Shown: positions 12,617-24,011 of the stretch, in pieces | Numbering within the stretch: position 1 is the first letter of the stretch | How the letters are laid out: every line of letters begins with the position of its first letter | Origin: Eudorina sp. 2006-703-Eu-15 | Taxonomy: Eukaryota > Chlorophyta > Chlorophyceae > Chlamydomonadales > Volvocaceae | NCBI GenBank assembly: GCA_003117195.1 | Contig: BDSI01000006.1 | Coordinates: forward strand, 1,548,238-1,612,237 | Direction: 5' to 3' | Length of the DNA: 64,000 nt | Made by a program: the position numbers and the translations under genes | Notes under the pieces: model-generated | Database searches by the model: none | The model's input: only the letters and a program-made list of their open reading frames with translations | Told to the model about the DNA's origin: nothing

Positions 12617-13290
12617 CGGTCCTTTCGCAGTCAGAGCCTGCGACAGTATCAGCGGAGCAATCAGAACTGGAGGAGGTTCAGCAGCCGCAGCCTGCGGAGG
12701 GTCACCATGCGCAGCCGCCCTCGCACCTGCGGCAGCAGGAGCCGCAGTACCTGACCTCCCATCCACAGTCACGCGCGCCTGCAACGGCCACCTCGCAAAC
12801 CACCCGGCCGCCTGGTCAGTATACCGGGCATCAGCAAGCTGACCAGCTGCCCCCGGTCCTCGACTTGACGGCGGCGACTTCAGAAGGTGGCGCCACGGTG
12901 GCCTCACCGTGGCCGCATCCGGGGGGCGGCGATGGTGATGGTCGCGACGGCAGCACCGCCCTCGCCACCGCCGCCGCTGCCGCATCCAACCGGGCCGATG
13001 ACGACTTGACTCAGCCTCGTACATTGCACTATGTCTGCTGGCAGGCAGCCAAGGCGGGCATCCTGCCGCCGCGCGCCTTCCTCAAGTTGTACGTAGAGCG
13101 GGTGCCGCAGTGGCTTCTGCGGTCGGCGGACGACAAGCAGCTGGCGCAGGCGGTGGAGACGTTGAGGCTGCTTCGGTGGGTGCCGCGTCGGGAGCTGCGG
13201 GAAGCGCTCTGCGCTGCGTTGGAGCGGAGGGCGGGCACCTCGAGACTACCGTTGCGGGCGCTGCACAGATGGGTTCGTCAGCAGGGTTAA
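10909..13290 (+). CDS. Gln-rich, probable octotricopeptide-repeat (OPR)-like organelle RNA factor
   Basis: The frame is open from 10822 to a TAA at 13288-13290, with no in-frame ATG before about 11223. A 5' exon is therefore missing from this model, and 10909 (after TTGCAG) is a plausible acceptor. The N-terminal part (to about 11990) is helical and repeat-like, with phrases such as LANVMWALSNAEW and LNNLLYGMSRARRRG that recall the helix pairs of algal OPR proteins, which bind chloroplast or mitochondrial transcripts. A Gln-rich segment follows (about 11995-12830), with long CAG/CAA runs around 12553-12620. A helical C-terminus ends the protein (about 13015-13287). No RAP domain is visible. 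Family and organelle targeting are inference; the RNA target cannot be read from sequence. Other helical-repeat families remain possible. Confidence 0.55.
12553..12620 (+). repeat. CAG/CAA coding repeat (poly-Gln)
   Basis: Mixed CAG and CAA codons encode two Gln blocks of roughly eight to ten residues split by Pro, in frame within the OPR-like gene. The codon mixture suggests an old run rather than a fresh expansion. Confidence 0.9.
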
Positions 13291-13310
13291 TGCGAGCGGC
13301 GGGGTATTGG

Positions 13311-13315
13311 TGTAA
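13311..13315 (+). promoter_or_regulatory. Possible TGTAA polyadenylation signal
   Basis: TGTAA, the usual poly(A) signal of volvocine algae, lies 20 bases after the TAA of the OPR-like gene. That would give a very short 3' UTR, and a five-base motif can occur by chance. Confidence 0.35.
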
Positions 13316-15304
13316 GTTGAGCGGGCGCCGCATGGGGGCGGTCCGGAGGCAGGTGTCGATTAGTTAGGGTTGGCGTTGCTGCAGGTTTGGATGATGTTCA
13401 AGTGACGGAGAGTTGTCGCAGGTGATAGGTAAGGTAATGATGTTGCCTTGTATCAAGCTTGTAGGCCCTAGGAGCGCGGCGGGATTAGGGAAACGGTGTA
13501 GTCAAGGGCGGCGCAGACGGCCCGTCATCTTGCCGTGGGCGATGCTACCTCCACACCACGCGGGTGTGCGATCCTGCGGCGCGTCCGTAACTCCGTATGT
13601 TTGTTGATTGTCTGGCGCCGCCGCCGTTCATGACACATGCGCAGCCAATGACCAATGACACGTGCGCAGCCAATGACTGGCGACGCGGGTCGCCTCCGCC
13701 GCGGGCTTGCTGACACCAACTGCATGCGTTTCCAGCGGCGTGTCGCTCGTGCCCAGCGAACACTCGAAAGGGAGCCCCCCGCTCTTTCGGTCGCGGTGGT
13801 GCGCAAGGGGCGAGGGGTCGGGGACGTCGCCGGGGCATGCCGGGGGGTTCCACGCCTTGGTGAGGACATACCGCACATCACCGCGGGTCGGGGAAGTGGA
13901 TGCAATCCGGATGCACACGAACGGAACACACGAAAGGTGTACACGTATTCAGGCCCGGGATGGGGCCATGATGGGAGGTCTGGACGTGGCATGTGCCTTA
14001 CGGACGGGCGGCCAGCGTGGGAGGCAAGCTGACAACGGGCCGCTGACGTTCGCAATTCCTTTCTCACACGTGGGAGGACGTCTCACGTACGATGACGTTG
14101 GGGTCGGTTGGGTGGCTAGGTAGAGGAGAAGAGAATGACCGGCACAGCAGGTGTGCATTGCCATGAGCGCTGTTTGTTGTTCCGCAGGACAGGCATTTGA
14201 TTTCGGAGCGCCTCTGATGTACGGATCCTGTGCGAGCCAGACGAGCCGGACGCCCCTTGGCGGTGGAATGGGTAGGCATTCTTGTGCGCGCGCGCCCGGC
14301 ATCAGGCGTTTTCGCAAGGGCCACAGGATGGTGAGGGGTGTTAGTGAACCCAAGGGTTCGTCGCGAGATCAGATTTCATTGCAACAGCAGGGCTCGCACT
14401 GTTGCGCCAGGCTGTAGGGCGTTTGTGTTTGTTAATGCCGGAGGCAGCTGACGGGGCTGGACTCGCGGTGAGGTGCGAACGAGGGTAGGACTGTGCGAGG
14501 ACATGGCCGGGATGGATTGTACGTTTGCCGTCCCAACGAGGGCGAGCTGATGGGGAGGACTACCAGGGCTAGGTGAGGGGCGGATCAAGCCCACGGCCGC
14601 CCCTGCTGCCGTTACGCGTATCCGAACGTGCCGTGTAGCTGTCGCTGTTAGCTCAGTCGATGTCGTATTCCATCGTGGTTTAGACGGGGTGTTGGAATCG
14701 ACACAGCTCAAGTAAACAGTGACAACAGAATTACGTGTGCCTGCCTGCACCCCACCCATGGAGTGGACGGGCCTGGGCACATCTTGACAGGGCCCGATGT
14801 CTCAAGCTCTCAACCCTCCACAGCCTTACGCAACTTTCCAGCGTCGGCCAGCGTCATAACCATCCCTGCATACTGGGAATCCCTCGCAGAGGCAGTCTAT
14901 GACGAACTACATCTCTCGCTGAAGGCTCACCACTGGCCATCCTGGCGTTCCGTGCTGAGCAAACCCTGCGACGACCGCCCCTGCCCAAGTGCCCATGGCG
15001 TGAGACCCATCAGCCTCGGAAAATCCGTTGGGGCATGGGCAACCATCCGGCGATTCCCCGAAGTCGTACATTCCACACCTATTACCGTATATCGCGCACG
15101 TCAACTACCCGAAACCATGAGACTGGCAGAACAAGTCCACTGCTAGCAACCATAGTGAAGCCCGTGGGAGTGTTGGTGCAAATAAACGGCCAAGGACCCA
15201 GCCCTGCGGCTGCTGCGAGTACATATGCGAGCCGCCCCTTGGGCGCCCAGCAAGCCCGGGTTCGGCTTCGATTTGGGCAGACGGCCATTCCGTCAGCTGG
15301 ATCG
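13316..15304. other. Intergenic region without a recognised gene
   Basis: About 2 kb between the OPR-like gene and the TIM9 stop. It holds a near-perfect short tandem duplication at 13629-13677 (CATGCGCAGCCAATGAC and CGTGCGCAGCCAATGAC). Open frames here, including one at 14763-15146, show no recognised motif and no matching splice structure. The 3' UTR of TIM9 should occupy the right end. Confidence 0.55.
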
Positions 15305-15952
15305 CTATTTTCCTTGCGACGCTGCTGCCGCCGCTGCTTGTTGCTCCATTTGCGAGAAGAACTCCTGGAACCGCATGCCCACGCGCGCCGTGACGTGCAT
15401 GAACTTCTCGCAGCACTTGGCCACGCACTGCGGCGTTATACAACGGGTAGTTATACCACGGAATGAGAACCGGCGTCCAGAACCATAGGGGACAGGGTTA
15501 CACGAGTTGAGGTCTGGACAATTGGTGTGTCGTATGTGGCATGCCACCGACGCCCGTGCACACACGCCGGATAAAACCCGTCACCCGTGTGAGTGTCCCG
15601 TGTTACACCCGCCAGGCGCGCGTGACGCCAAATTCCCTCCCCGCCCTTACGACCTGTTTGGCTTTGGCTCAAGCACTTACCTGCTCCTCCTTGGCCGTCA
15701 ACGCTTTACTCCGCATATCCTCCGCGCATTCCTTGAAACACCGCTCCACCAGGTTGTTATACATCTTCAGGCTGTGTGAACACATGTATATCAGTATCCA
15801 ATACTACGGGAGGGCGCGTCGCCGCTCCTTGGGTCATAGTTGCCGCTGTCGGCGACGCACCTATCGCGAAGTTGCATCTGCTCCAACGCGGCCCCCAGAG
15901 CCATTTTGGCGTCATCTGGGAGATCTTGAACGGAGTCCAGAGGAAAGTTCAT
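15305..15952 (-). CDS. TIM9: Mitochondrial intermembrane-space chaperone TIM9
   Basis: Three minus-strand exons, 15952-15861, 15771-15681 and 15427-15305 (TAG), join in phase with GT-AG introns to give 101 residues. The protein carries the twin CX3C signature of small TIM chaperones, C42-x3-C46 and C62-x3-C66, 15 residues apart, whose disulfides lock a helical hairpin. It matches the plant TIM9 pattern: LEQMQLRDSLKMYNNLVERC before the first pair, and EKFMHVTARVGMRFQE after the second. Plant TIM9 is about 93 residues, so the length fits; the extra is an Ala/Gln tail. TIM9 with TIM10 escorts hydrophobic precursors across the intermembrane space to TIM22 or the outer membrane. The start codon at 15952 gives the usual short N-terminus without a presequence. 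A divergent ALDH22 gene starts 198 bp away. Confidence 0.93.
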
Positions 15953-16150
15953 TGCCAGTCGGTCTCTTCTCAAGTTTAGGTGCGAACGCTGATGATCTCC
16001 TGTGCAGTCTTCAAGAAATCTTAGGTCAGAACGATACCAGAAATATCGCTTGCATTTTGGACATGCAATATCGGTATGGCTGTGCGATATGCGCGTCTGT
16101 ACGGCGTTGGCGCGCTTGCCGGCAACTTTTGTGCAGCTCGCTGCCGGGTC
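15953..16150. promoter_or_regulatory. Shared bidirectional promoter interval of TIM9 and ALDH22
   Basis: Only 198 bp separate the two start codons, which point away from each other, so both promoters and 5' UTRs must lie here unless transcripts overlap. No clear TATA box is seen. AATATCG occurs twice (16042-16048 and 16067-16073), around a TGCATTTTGGACATGCA dyad. An in-frame ATG at 16076 could extend ALDH22 by 25 residues. Confidence 0.55.
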
Positions 16151-19100
16151 ATGGTAACAGCAAAAATGGATTATCAAAAGGTCGCCATGGAGGTCGTGCA
16201 AAGGGCTAAGGATTTGCTCAGCGTCGTAAGTAATAAAGGAGTCGCACTGACGGGCTTAACGGAGACACAGCTCTTTCAGCTTGCAGTCGCTGCTGTGGTG
16301 GCTATTGGGATTCTATACTTGCTAAAAGATGTGATCAGCACGTTGCTCATCCCCACTATCAAAGTGGAGCTCTCAGATGGTGAGCACGCGGGGCAAGGTA
16401 CAACCCATGTTTCCAATTTGCACCAACGGCGTTTTACCGCTGTGCAGCCGAAGCAAATGACATCATCGACAACGGCAAGTACACTCCTGGCCAGCCTGTC
16501 GATAAGGACGTGGTGCCGTGCTATGATCCCAGCACGATGCAGCTGCTGGGGCACCTGCCCGCCATGTCAGCGCAGGAGGTGAGTCAGCAAAGCTTCATAA
16601 TCGGCACTATACTCGTCAAAGTTGAAAGGTCGAAGGCTGTGGAGGGGGCGTCTTTGTGCTGTCGTAACGGCTACGTGACTGCGCCGGTCGAAGGAAACCA
16701 GTGTGGGGCAATTGTCGTGACAAGGTGTCAGGCACGTGGAAGACACGACAACCAGCTAGGGGTGGCATCCGTCCGCGCGCAACTTAGGTCGGGCGCGGAT
16801 CCTCGCGCCTGTGTTTGCGACCATAAAGGCGGTTACTCCGACTTGTCCGAAGGCATGCAAACGTGCTGTAAGAGTTAGGTAGCAGCCAACTGCAAATTTC
16901 ACGCCTGTTGTGCGCTCCGCCGCGCTTCCCTCCTCCCTGCGACACAGGTCAAAGCGCGCATTGCTCGCGCTCGGGCGGCCTCCAAGGTGGGACTGGTTTG
17001 TGGCCGCCCATTGCATGTCTCCCCGGGCATTAGGGGATCAGGTGCTGAGGAAATTTAGGGTCAACAGCAGACGGCGCTACATGCGTACGCGTAGCATCCC
17101 GTGTGCCCGATGTTGGTCAACCGGGAATGCAGTTCGGCCCTGACAGGTTCGACGAAAGGGCGGGGAGTTCAGTCTTGGGTGCGTGGCGGCGCGTCCGCCC
17201 CGCCGGTGGCCCGTGTTGCGCGGGGTGGCCCGTGTTGAAGGCGCAGGACCCGGCTCTCCTGCAGCGGCAGAGCAGACATGTACGCGGGCGTGCACTGAGG
17301 CTGTTGATCCTCGTCTCTGCAGATTTGGCGAAACTCCAGTTTCGCGCAGCGCCGGAAGCTGCTCCGCATCCTGCTCAAGTTCATGATCGACAACATGGAC
17401 ACCATCTGCAGGTGCGCGTCCGCCTCTCCCAATGTCACTGTCGGTGTACCACTGTCGGTGTACCATTGATGCACATCAGCCATGTCACGTCGCGCGTGAC
17501 TCCGGGTGGCAGCTGCGAGGGGACGAGTAGCGTCCGCCCTTGGTGGCCCGGGACCCCCGGGGTTGGGGTAGATCAGCAGCTTTGCGCTTCCAGCCGGGGC
17601 TGTCCCGGGGCTTGCTGCCGGGGATCGGTTCGTCGGCTGCCCCCGGGGTATCGGCCATCCCGCCGCAGCGTCTGGCTCGGGATGCGAAAGGAATGCGAGT
17701 GGGAGCAAGCTGGCGTCGCGGGGGTGGGGGTTTGCACGGAAGATGGCATGTGGGTTCCCTTGCAAAGGATGTTTGCGGGACTGGCTGGCCGTGCAGTGGC
17801 GTAGGTGAGCCGGCAGCCCCCGACCTGCCGAGCGGCATCTCGTGTGTGGCGTAGTCGCGTGCTCGCTGACTGGCGTGGATACGCGAACCTGCCGCTATAG
17901 AGCCGCAGACGCACACGGCGACACGGGACATGGGGGGCAGCCCGCGACCGTGTGACCCACATCACCCCGCCCGCGCGCACGTCCGGCCCTCCCACCCGGC
18001 CGCTCCGCTGCCGTCGTCCGCCCTGTCTCTCTTTGAACTCCCGCCCGCGCTCTCGCCGATTGCGGCCCTCCCCCTGACCTCAGGGTGTCGGTCCGCGACT
18101 CCGGGAAGCCGATGCTGGACGCGGTGGTGGGTGAGGTGGTGGTCACGTGCGAGAAGATCCACTGGCTGTGCAAGGAGGGCGAGAAGTACCTGCGCCCGGA
18201 GCGGAGGTCTTCAGGCATCCTGGTGAGAGGGGCCGGGCGGATTGGGCTTGACGGAGGCATGGACTTTGACTTATGATGCATGTTTCCAAATCAGCTGTGT
18301 CAGGCGGAAGAACAGAGGTGGACGCCAAGTGATTCGGCGGGTCTGGTGCGGTTTCCAGGAGAGGCGATCCCGGCGAACTCGGCCCGGTATCGCTGTGCGA
18401 ACCCCCCACCTCCGGGTGATGGGGGATGGGTGCGCAGTCCATGGTAGGGGTTGATGAGATGAGGCGCATACGAGCTATCTGCGCCCGTTGGAACGCCCGG
18501 TCGCGCTCAAGGGTCCACCTTGAAACGGTTACAGAAGAGGTGGACTGTTTCGGGTCGTGTAGGGCTGGGTGACTGCCTCGCTTTGCGGTGTATGTGGTGT
18601 GATTTTTAGAGCCATTTCCCTCCCTGCCTCCCTCCCCCCTTCCGGCTGCCAGAGCTTTTACAAGTCGGCGCGCGTCGAGTACGTGCCCGTGGGGGTGGTG
18701 GGCGCGATCGTGCCCTGGAACTACCCCTTCCACAATGTGCTCAACCCGCTCACCGCCGCGCTGTTCTCGGGCAACGCGCTGGTCATCAAGGTGGGCGCGC
18801 TCGCGTGCGTGTGTGTTACCTGGGCTGGCCGCTGTGCACCTGGGCTGGCCACTGCCAGTCGTGCCGCCTTGCTTTCCCCTCCGCGGAGGTCCATCGTCCA
18901 CATCTATCTATCCGCGGTTTGCCGTCTGCCGCAACACCGCCGACCGCCCGTTTGTGGTGTCAGCTGCGACGACGAAGGCTTTCCAGCCTGCGGCTCACCG
19001 GCAGCGGCACTGCGCTCACGGCTTCCTTGCCCCCTGCCGTACAGGTTTCGGAGCACGCCTCCTGGTCGACCGGGTTCTACGGCCGCATGATCTCCGCCGC

Positions 19101-22100
19101 GCTGGCGGCCGCGGGGGCCCCAGCGGACCTGGTGCAGATCGTGACGGGGTACGGCGAGGCGGGGCAGGCGCTGGTGACGGGCGGCGTGGACAAGGTCATC
19201 TTCGTGGGCTCCACGCAGGTGGGGGAGCGGGCGCACGTGGGTAAGGAAACCGAGCCGCGGGTGCGTGTGTGTGAAAAAGAAAACTCAGCCGCGAGAAGCG
19301 AAGTGGAGGGGGGTGGGTTTGAGAAGGATACCCACCAGCACAGCCCCGGAGTGGGATGAATGTGTTTCATTGATGCAATTGGGCCATGGGTGGATGGGGT
19401 CGGGGCGGGGTCGGGATGGGGCAGGTGCAGGAGCAGTAGCCTGATGGGGATTGCAGCCGAACTGGGTGACCTGGTGGGGTGTGTGGGGTCTCGCGCGAGG
19501 ATAGGGAGATTGCGAGGAAGAACGAAAAAGGCGATGTGGCCCGAAGGGGTGGGCTGACTGCGGTTTCGCTTTGTCTGCAACGAATTGACACAAGCAAAGG
19601 GGGGAATGAGGGATCGCGCGGGGGTTGCAGTCTCACGATCTCCGGGCTGACGGTGGCCCTCCGCGGCGCCGCCCGTGCCTCCGCACCCCACCGGACCGCG
19701 CAGGTGGGGAAGCTGGTGATGAAGGCGGCGGCCGACACCCTGACCCCCGTGGTTTTGGAGCTGGGCGGCAAGGACGCGGTCATTGTCGCTGAGGATGCTG
19801 ACCTCAACCAGGTGAGGGAAGGGCCCCGGGGCAGCTGGGAGACCGTGCACGTCGGGATCGCGTCGGGGTGGCGAACGGGGCTCAGGTCTTTGGGTGGGAA
19901 GGTGGGTGGGTGGTGTTAGGAGGAAGACAAGCTCCGGAAAGAATTCGCACACTTACGCGGCGTTACCCGCTGCACCCTGGGTGGGTGGGTGTGAGGAATC
20001 GGGGCCTCAGGGCCCGGCGAAACCGCTGCCTGCCCATCCCCCGGCCGCATAACCCCGCCGCCGCGCCCATTACGTACGTCCCATCTTCCCTCCAGGTGAT
20101 TCAGATCGTGCTCAAGGCCGCCTACCTCAACTGCGGCCAGAACTGCGCGGGCGGCGAGCGCTTCTTCGTGCACGACAAGATCTACGACAAGTTCCTGGAG
20201 AAGGTACGACAATGAACCCACCCCGTGGGAGCGCAGCGTCACCAGCGCCCATGCGCGGCGTGTCCTCTCTTCGTGCCGACAAGCGCCCCCGGCCCCAGTC
20301 CCACCAATGTTTCGGTTCCCTGGCAGCGTTTGACACATTTGAGACGCTGGGGGCACTCCAGGACGCCGCTGTTCCTTGCGTCTGGTGCCGGGCGGGTTAC
20401 ACCTGGCTTTTCTTTGGTCTTGAACCCCTTCGCTCCCGCCGCAACCCCCCTCCCTCCCTCCCTCCCCCCCTCCCTCCCTCTCGAAATGTCTACCAATTTT
20501 CTATACGCCGCCCTCCCCCCTCCCTGCCTGCCCTCTCAGGTGACTCCGCTGATCCGCAACCTGCGGCAGGGCAACCCGCTGGGCCCCGAGCCGGTGGACT
20601 GCGGAGCCATGTGCATGCCAGGTGGGGCGGGGCGGTGGGGACGCCGGGGCAGCCATCAGGGGTGTGGTGGCGCTTGTGGTGGACACCCGCCCGCGTCTCC
20701 GCGTCTGGCCGCCCTGGGGGCATCCTACCCCCTGCTCAATCGGGCTGGCCTGGGACCCTTGCTAGGTTCGATACCACGCGCCCGCACCTCGGCGCCCCAA
20801 AACCCATATTCATGAAACCCATAATTGGTGCGAACAGTTCGGTCCTCCCAGAGGGCCTTCACCCCCCCCCCCCGCTGTGCGCGTGCACCTGGTCGCGCGG
20901 CTCCTCCCCAGTTGGGGTCGTCAGCAGCTTTCCGCTGTTCACCTCGCTCCGGGTTGTCACCGGGCTGGGTGTGTTTAGATAAGATACCCGCCCGCCCAAA
21001 CCCGCCAGGCTGGGTGTGTCTGGGCTTGTCTTTCTTTCGCTTTCATGTCCTCCCCTCCCTGCGCCCTCAGGCCTCGCGGAGAAGGTCCACGGGCTGGTGG
21101 AGGACGCGGTGGCCCGGGGCGCGCGGCTGCTGGCGGGCGGCAAGCTGCGGCCCGCCTCGGAGACGGGCGGGCAGTTCTACCCGCCCACCCTGCTGGCGGA
21201 CGTGCGGCCGGGCATGAAGATCTGGGAGGAGGAGGTGTTCGGACCGGTGGGTGGGGTGGGTCGCCACGGCCGGGATCGGCTGACCGGGTGGCATGGGTGT
21301 GCAGGATAAACGGCATGTTCTGATCATGTGTTTCGTGTGACACAGGGTTCGGGCAGGTCGGCAATTATGATTTCGAGGACGATGTGGCGTCGCAGGTTTG
21401 CTAGGGGTTGACTGTACTTGGTCCGACCCCCCACCCTTCCCCCGCCCTTTCCCCCGCCCAGGTGATGAGCGTCATCCGGTGGAGCAGCGACGACGAGGTG
21501 GTGGCTCTGGCCAACGACTGCCCCTTCGGACTGGGATCCAACGTCTTCTCGGGCAGCCAGCGCCGCGCGCGCGTCATCGCCAGCCGGCTGGAGGCGGGCA
21601 TGTCCGCCGTCAACGACTTCGCCACCACCTACATGTGCCAATCGCTGCCCTTCGGCGGCGTGAAGCATAGCGGCTTTGACCGATTCGCGGGTGTGTGTGC
21701 TGCGAGGCGCGGGCCGAAGCCGGGGCTGGGGCTGGGACTGGGATCTGACGCTGGCGGGACTAGGGACCCACGGCGGAGACAGTTTCCATTTTGGGTTGCA
21801 TTGGGATTGCGGCTTTGACCATTGACGTGCCATGCTTGTCGGCGGTGCTAGCTCGAGTCGCCTTGATGCGCAACGACCGTTTGCCTCTGCACCCGCGCTT
21901 GCAGCCTAGGGGCTACCTTCTGCGGCGCGCAGGCGCCACGTCGTCCCCTTTTCATAAAGCTCCACGAAAATCCACACACGAGCGAAACGAGTCCCTTCGT
22001 ACAGATGGCTCCTGTTGGGCAGACGGCTTGCCCCCACTCGGTGCCATGAAACCGCGTGCATGTCTTGACTCGGTGCGACTGGCGCGCACGCCGACCCTCA

Positions 22101-22400
22101 GCTGCCTTTGTCGTTACCGGATCCCCCCCCGCAGGCGTGGAGGGCCTCCGGGGGCTGTGCGTGCCCAAGGCGGTGTGCGAGGACCGCTTCCCGCTGCTCA
22201 TGAAGTCCTCCATGCCGCCGCCCTGGGAGTACCCGGTCAAGCCCAACGGCTTTGCGTTCGGCCGCTCCCTGGTGACCATGTTCTACGGCCCCGGACTGCT
22301 CTACCAGGCGCGTGGCCTGGCGGCGCTCCTGCACTGTCTCATCTTCCCGGCCGCCTATGCCAAGAAGGCGGAGCGGGCGGACAAGCCCAAGGCGGCCTGA
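16151..22400 (+). CDS. ALDH22: Membrane-anchored aldehyde dehydrogenase, plant ALDH22 type
   Basis: Thirteen exons join in phase with GT-AG introns: 16151-16379, 16448-16578, 16948-16986, 17323-17411, 18084-18222, 18653-18790, 19045-19218, 19704-19811, 20096-20203, 20540-20621, 21071-21246, 21462-21690 and 22135-22400 (TGA); 635 residues. ALDHs oxidise aldehydes to acids with NAD(P)+. Visible motifs are PWNYPFHN (230-237; the Asn is catalytic), the cofactor-site FVGST, LELGGKD with general base E332, and [12 protein letters not shown] with nucleophile C366. [15 protein letters not shown] lies near the C-terminus. A transmembrane segment at about 41-58 precedes the catalytic domain, as in plant ALDH22A1, and PFHN and MCQSLPFGG also fit that family. 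The physiological substrate is unknown; the anchor suggests an endomembrane or similar site. An upstream in-frame ATG (16076) and a downstream one (16166) are alternative starts. Confidence 0.94.
20444..20482. repeat. CCCT tandem repeat in an ALDH22 intron
   Basis: A CCCTCCCTCC-type run lies upstream of the exon that starts at 20540. Similar C/T tracts recur in other introns of the window and probably combine splice polypyrimidine function with simple-repeat growth. Confidence 0.75.
20969..20994. repeat. Dispersed short repeat, ALDH22 intron copy
   Basis: GTGTGTTTAGATAAGA followed by TACCCGCCCG matches a stretch near 7809-7834 almost base for base. A shorter GAGACCCGCCCGAACCG relative occurs near 9083. 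The copies sit in noncoding DNA, as expected for a mobile or otherwise dispersed repeat family. Confidence 0.6.
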
Positions 22401-24011
22401 GGTCGCCCACTGGATCTAGGGGCTGGATCTAGATGGGCGAGTTGTCTGGGGCTGGGGATGGGGCTGCGGTCCAGGGGGTTGTCGTGGGTTAGGCTGCGGT
22501 TTGGGGGCGTCGGGTGCCGAAGGAGCAGGGCACGGGAGCAGTCTCTATGATCCATTCGACATGACGTGCATTACGATACCATATGTGGGGAACAGGGCGG
22601 TGTGTTGGGGCCGTCGGAGCGGAAACCGAGGGGGAATATGTGTGACGTGTGGTGAGAGCGGGTGCGCTACTAGGCGCGTGTGACGTGAGCCCGCGGTGAT
22701 GCTGCTGGTGTGAAGAGCTGAAGCGAGTAGGGGGGTTGGCAGTGAACAGCCGTGGCCCCACGCCCCTATCCCAACCCCCGGGATGTGGAGTCGCTTGATC
22801 CGGTCCTCAGCTGATCAGGGGACAACAGAGGGCATGGGGTAGAGTTCCGCAGCCTCAACCAACAAGGCGGCTGCTCGAGCCCCTCGGTGCGGCGGACAGG
22901 TACCACGATGATGTGGGCGTTTGACAGGGCGCGCGGGCGCATAACATAAGAGCTGACAGGGCGCTGTTGACGGCCTTACCTACACGTGAGACTCCTGGCA
23001 AGTCTTTTCTGTGCGGAAATCTCAACGTCAGTTGCCCCAAGGCGCATGTGTGGCCGCGTTCCCCTCGGCGGTGGGGTGAGGTGGCAACCCGTGACAGTGA
23101 TCGTGCGTTGTAGAAGTTTGGACAGCTTTCGTACCGTATGGGCCCTCTGAATGCAGCCAACGAGCAGCTGGGGGCAAAGGACTACACGGCACCGAGGCGT
23201 TGTTCTCCCTTGCGGGCTGTCCACCGCACCCCCATCGGGGGTAATCCAGGGGATGTAAAGGCGCCGAGTATGGAGGGCAGCCGGTGGTTGCGTCGTTGCC
23301 CTGCTGATCGTAAATGTTGTATCACCATCATGGAGGGCACTCTGGCAACGCAGCTTTCGTAACCATCCAACACCAGCGCGCGAAGCGCACCCGAGGACGT
23401 CGATTTGCTGCCCTGACCCCACGCGCCGGTGCGGCTGGAGGTTTTATGCCCAGAAAGAAACTGCCAAGATATTGAAGTATAGCTTACATATGTATACATA
23501 TATATTTTAATTGAATGAATGTCAATATCACTTGCTTCCTAATAATGTCCGGATCGCGGTAAGCAAGGGAAGGTATGTTTTTAGTGCCGACACGAGATCG
23601 TCCGCAAGCTAACGTCCAAACAAATACAAGTTAAAACCTTCTGCGCCTGGTGACCCAAGCCGAAGCCCATTCAAAAACAATGACAGGCTGAGTCATAGTG
23701 CTGACTCACGTTAGGAGAAAAACTTTCAGCTGCATGATAATAAGCATATAGGATCATGTATTCTACATTTTATTTACATATTGCACTTGGTGGCGGATAG
23801 GACACAAGAATGCAGGATGCTAGAAGCCGTTTCGAAGGTCGCTGATAGTACGGCCCTGCGTTTCCGCTTTGCTTATAGGACACTGAAAGCAGAATTTGTG
23901 TCAACTTGATCATTGTAACTATTACTGCAGCTTGCGTGCCAAATACATCAAAAACTCATCTGAAAATTCGCCCAGAATCGTCGTCGCGAAATATTAAACA
24001 GGTCTCCAAGG
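22401..24011. other. Intergenic region with an AT-rich stretch
   Basis: The first kilobase is GC-rich and has no recognised gene. From about 23450 to 24010 the composition shifts strongly to AT (a TATACATATATATTTTAATTG stretch near 23490), right up to the start of the GH16 gene. It may contain that gene's promoter; no element is certain. Confidence 0.55.

Noticed and set aside
11876..13024. 382-codon minus-strand frame opposite the OPR-like gene
   Set aside because: It is Ala/Arg-rich and antisense to CAG-rich coding sequence; the plus strand has a better supported protein.
14763..15146. Possible plus-strand gene (127 codons)
   Set aside because: No recognised motif; the opposite strand is also open in part; likely overlaps the TIM9 3' UTR region.
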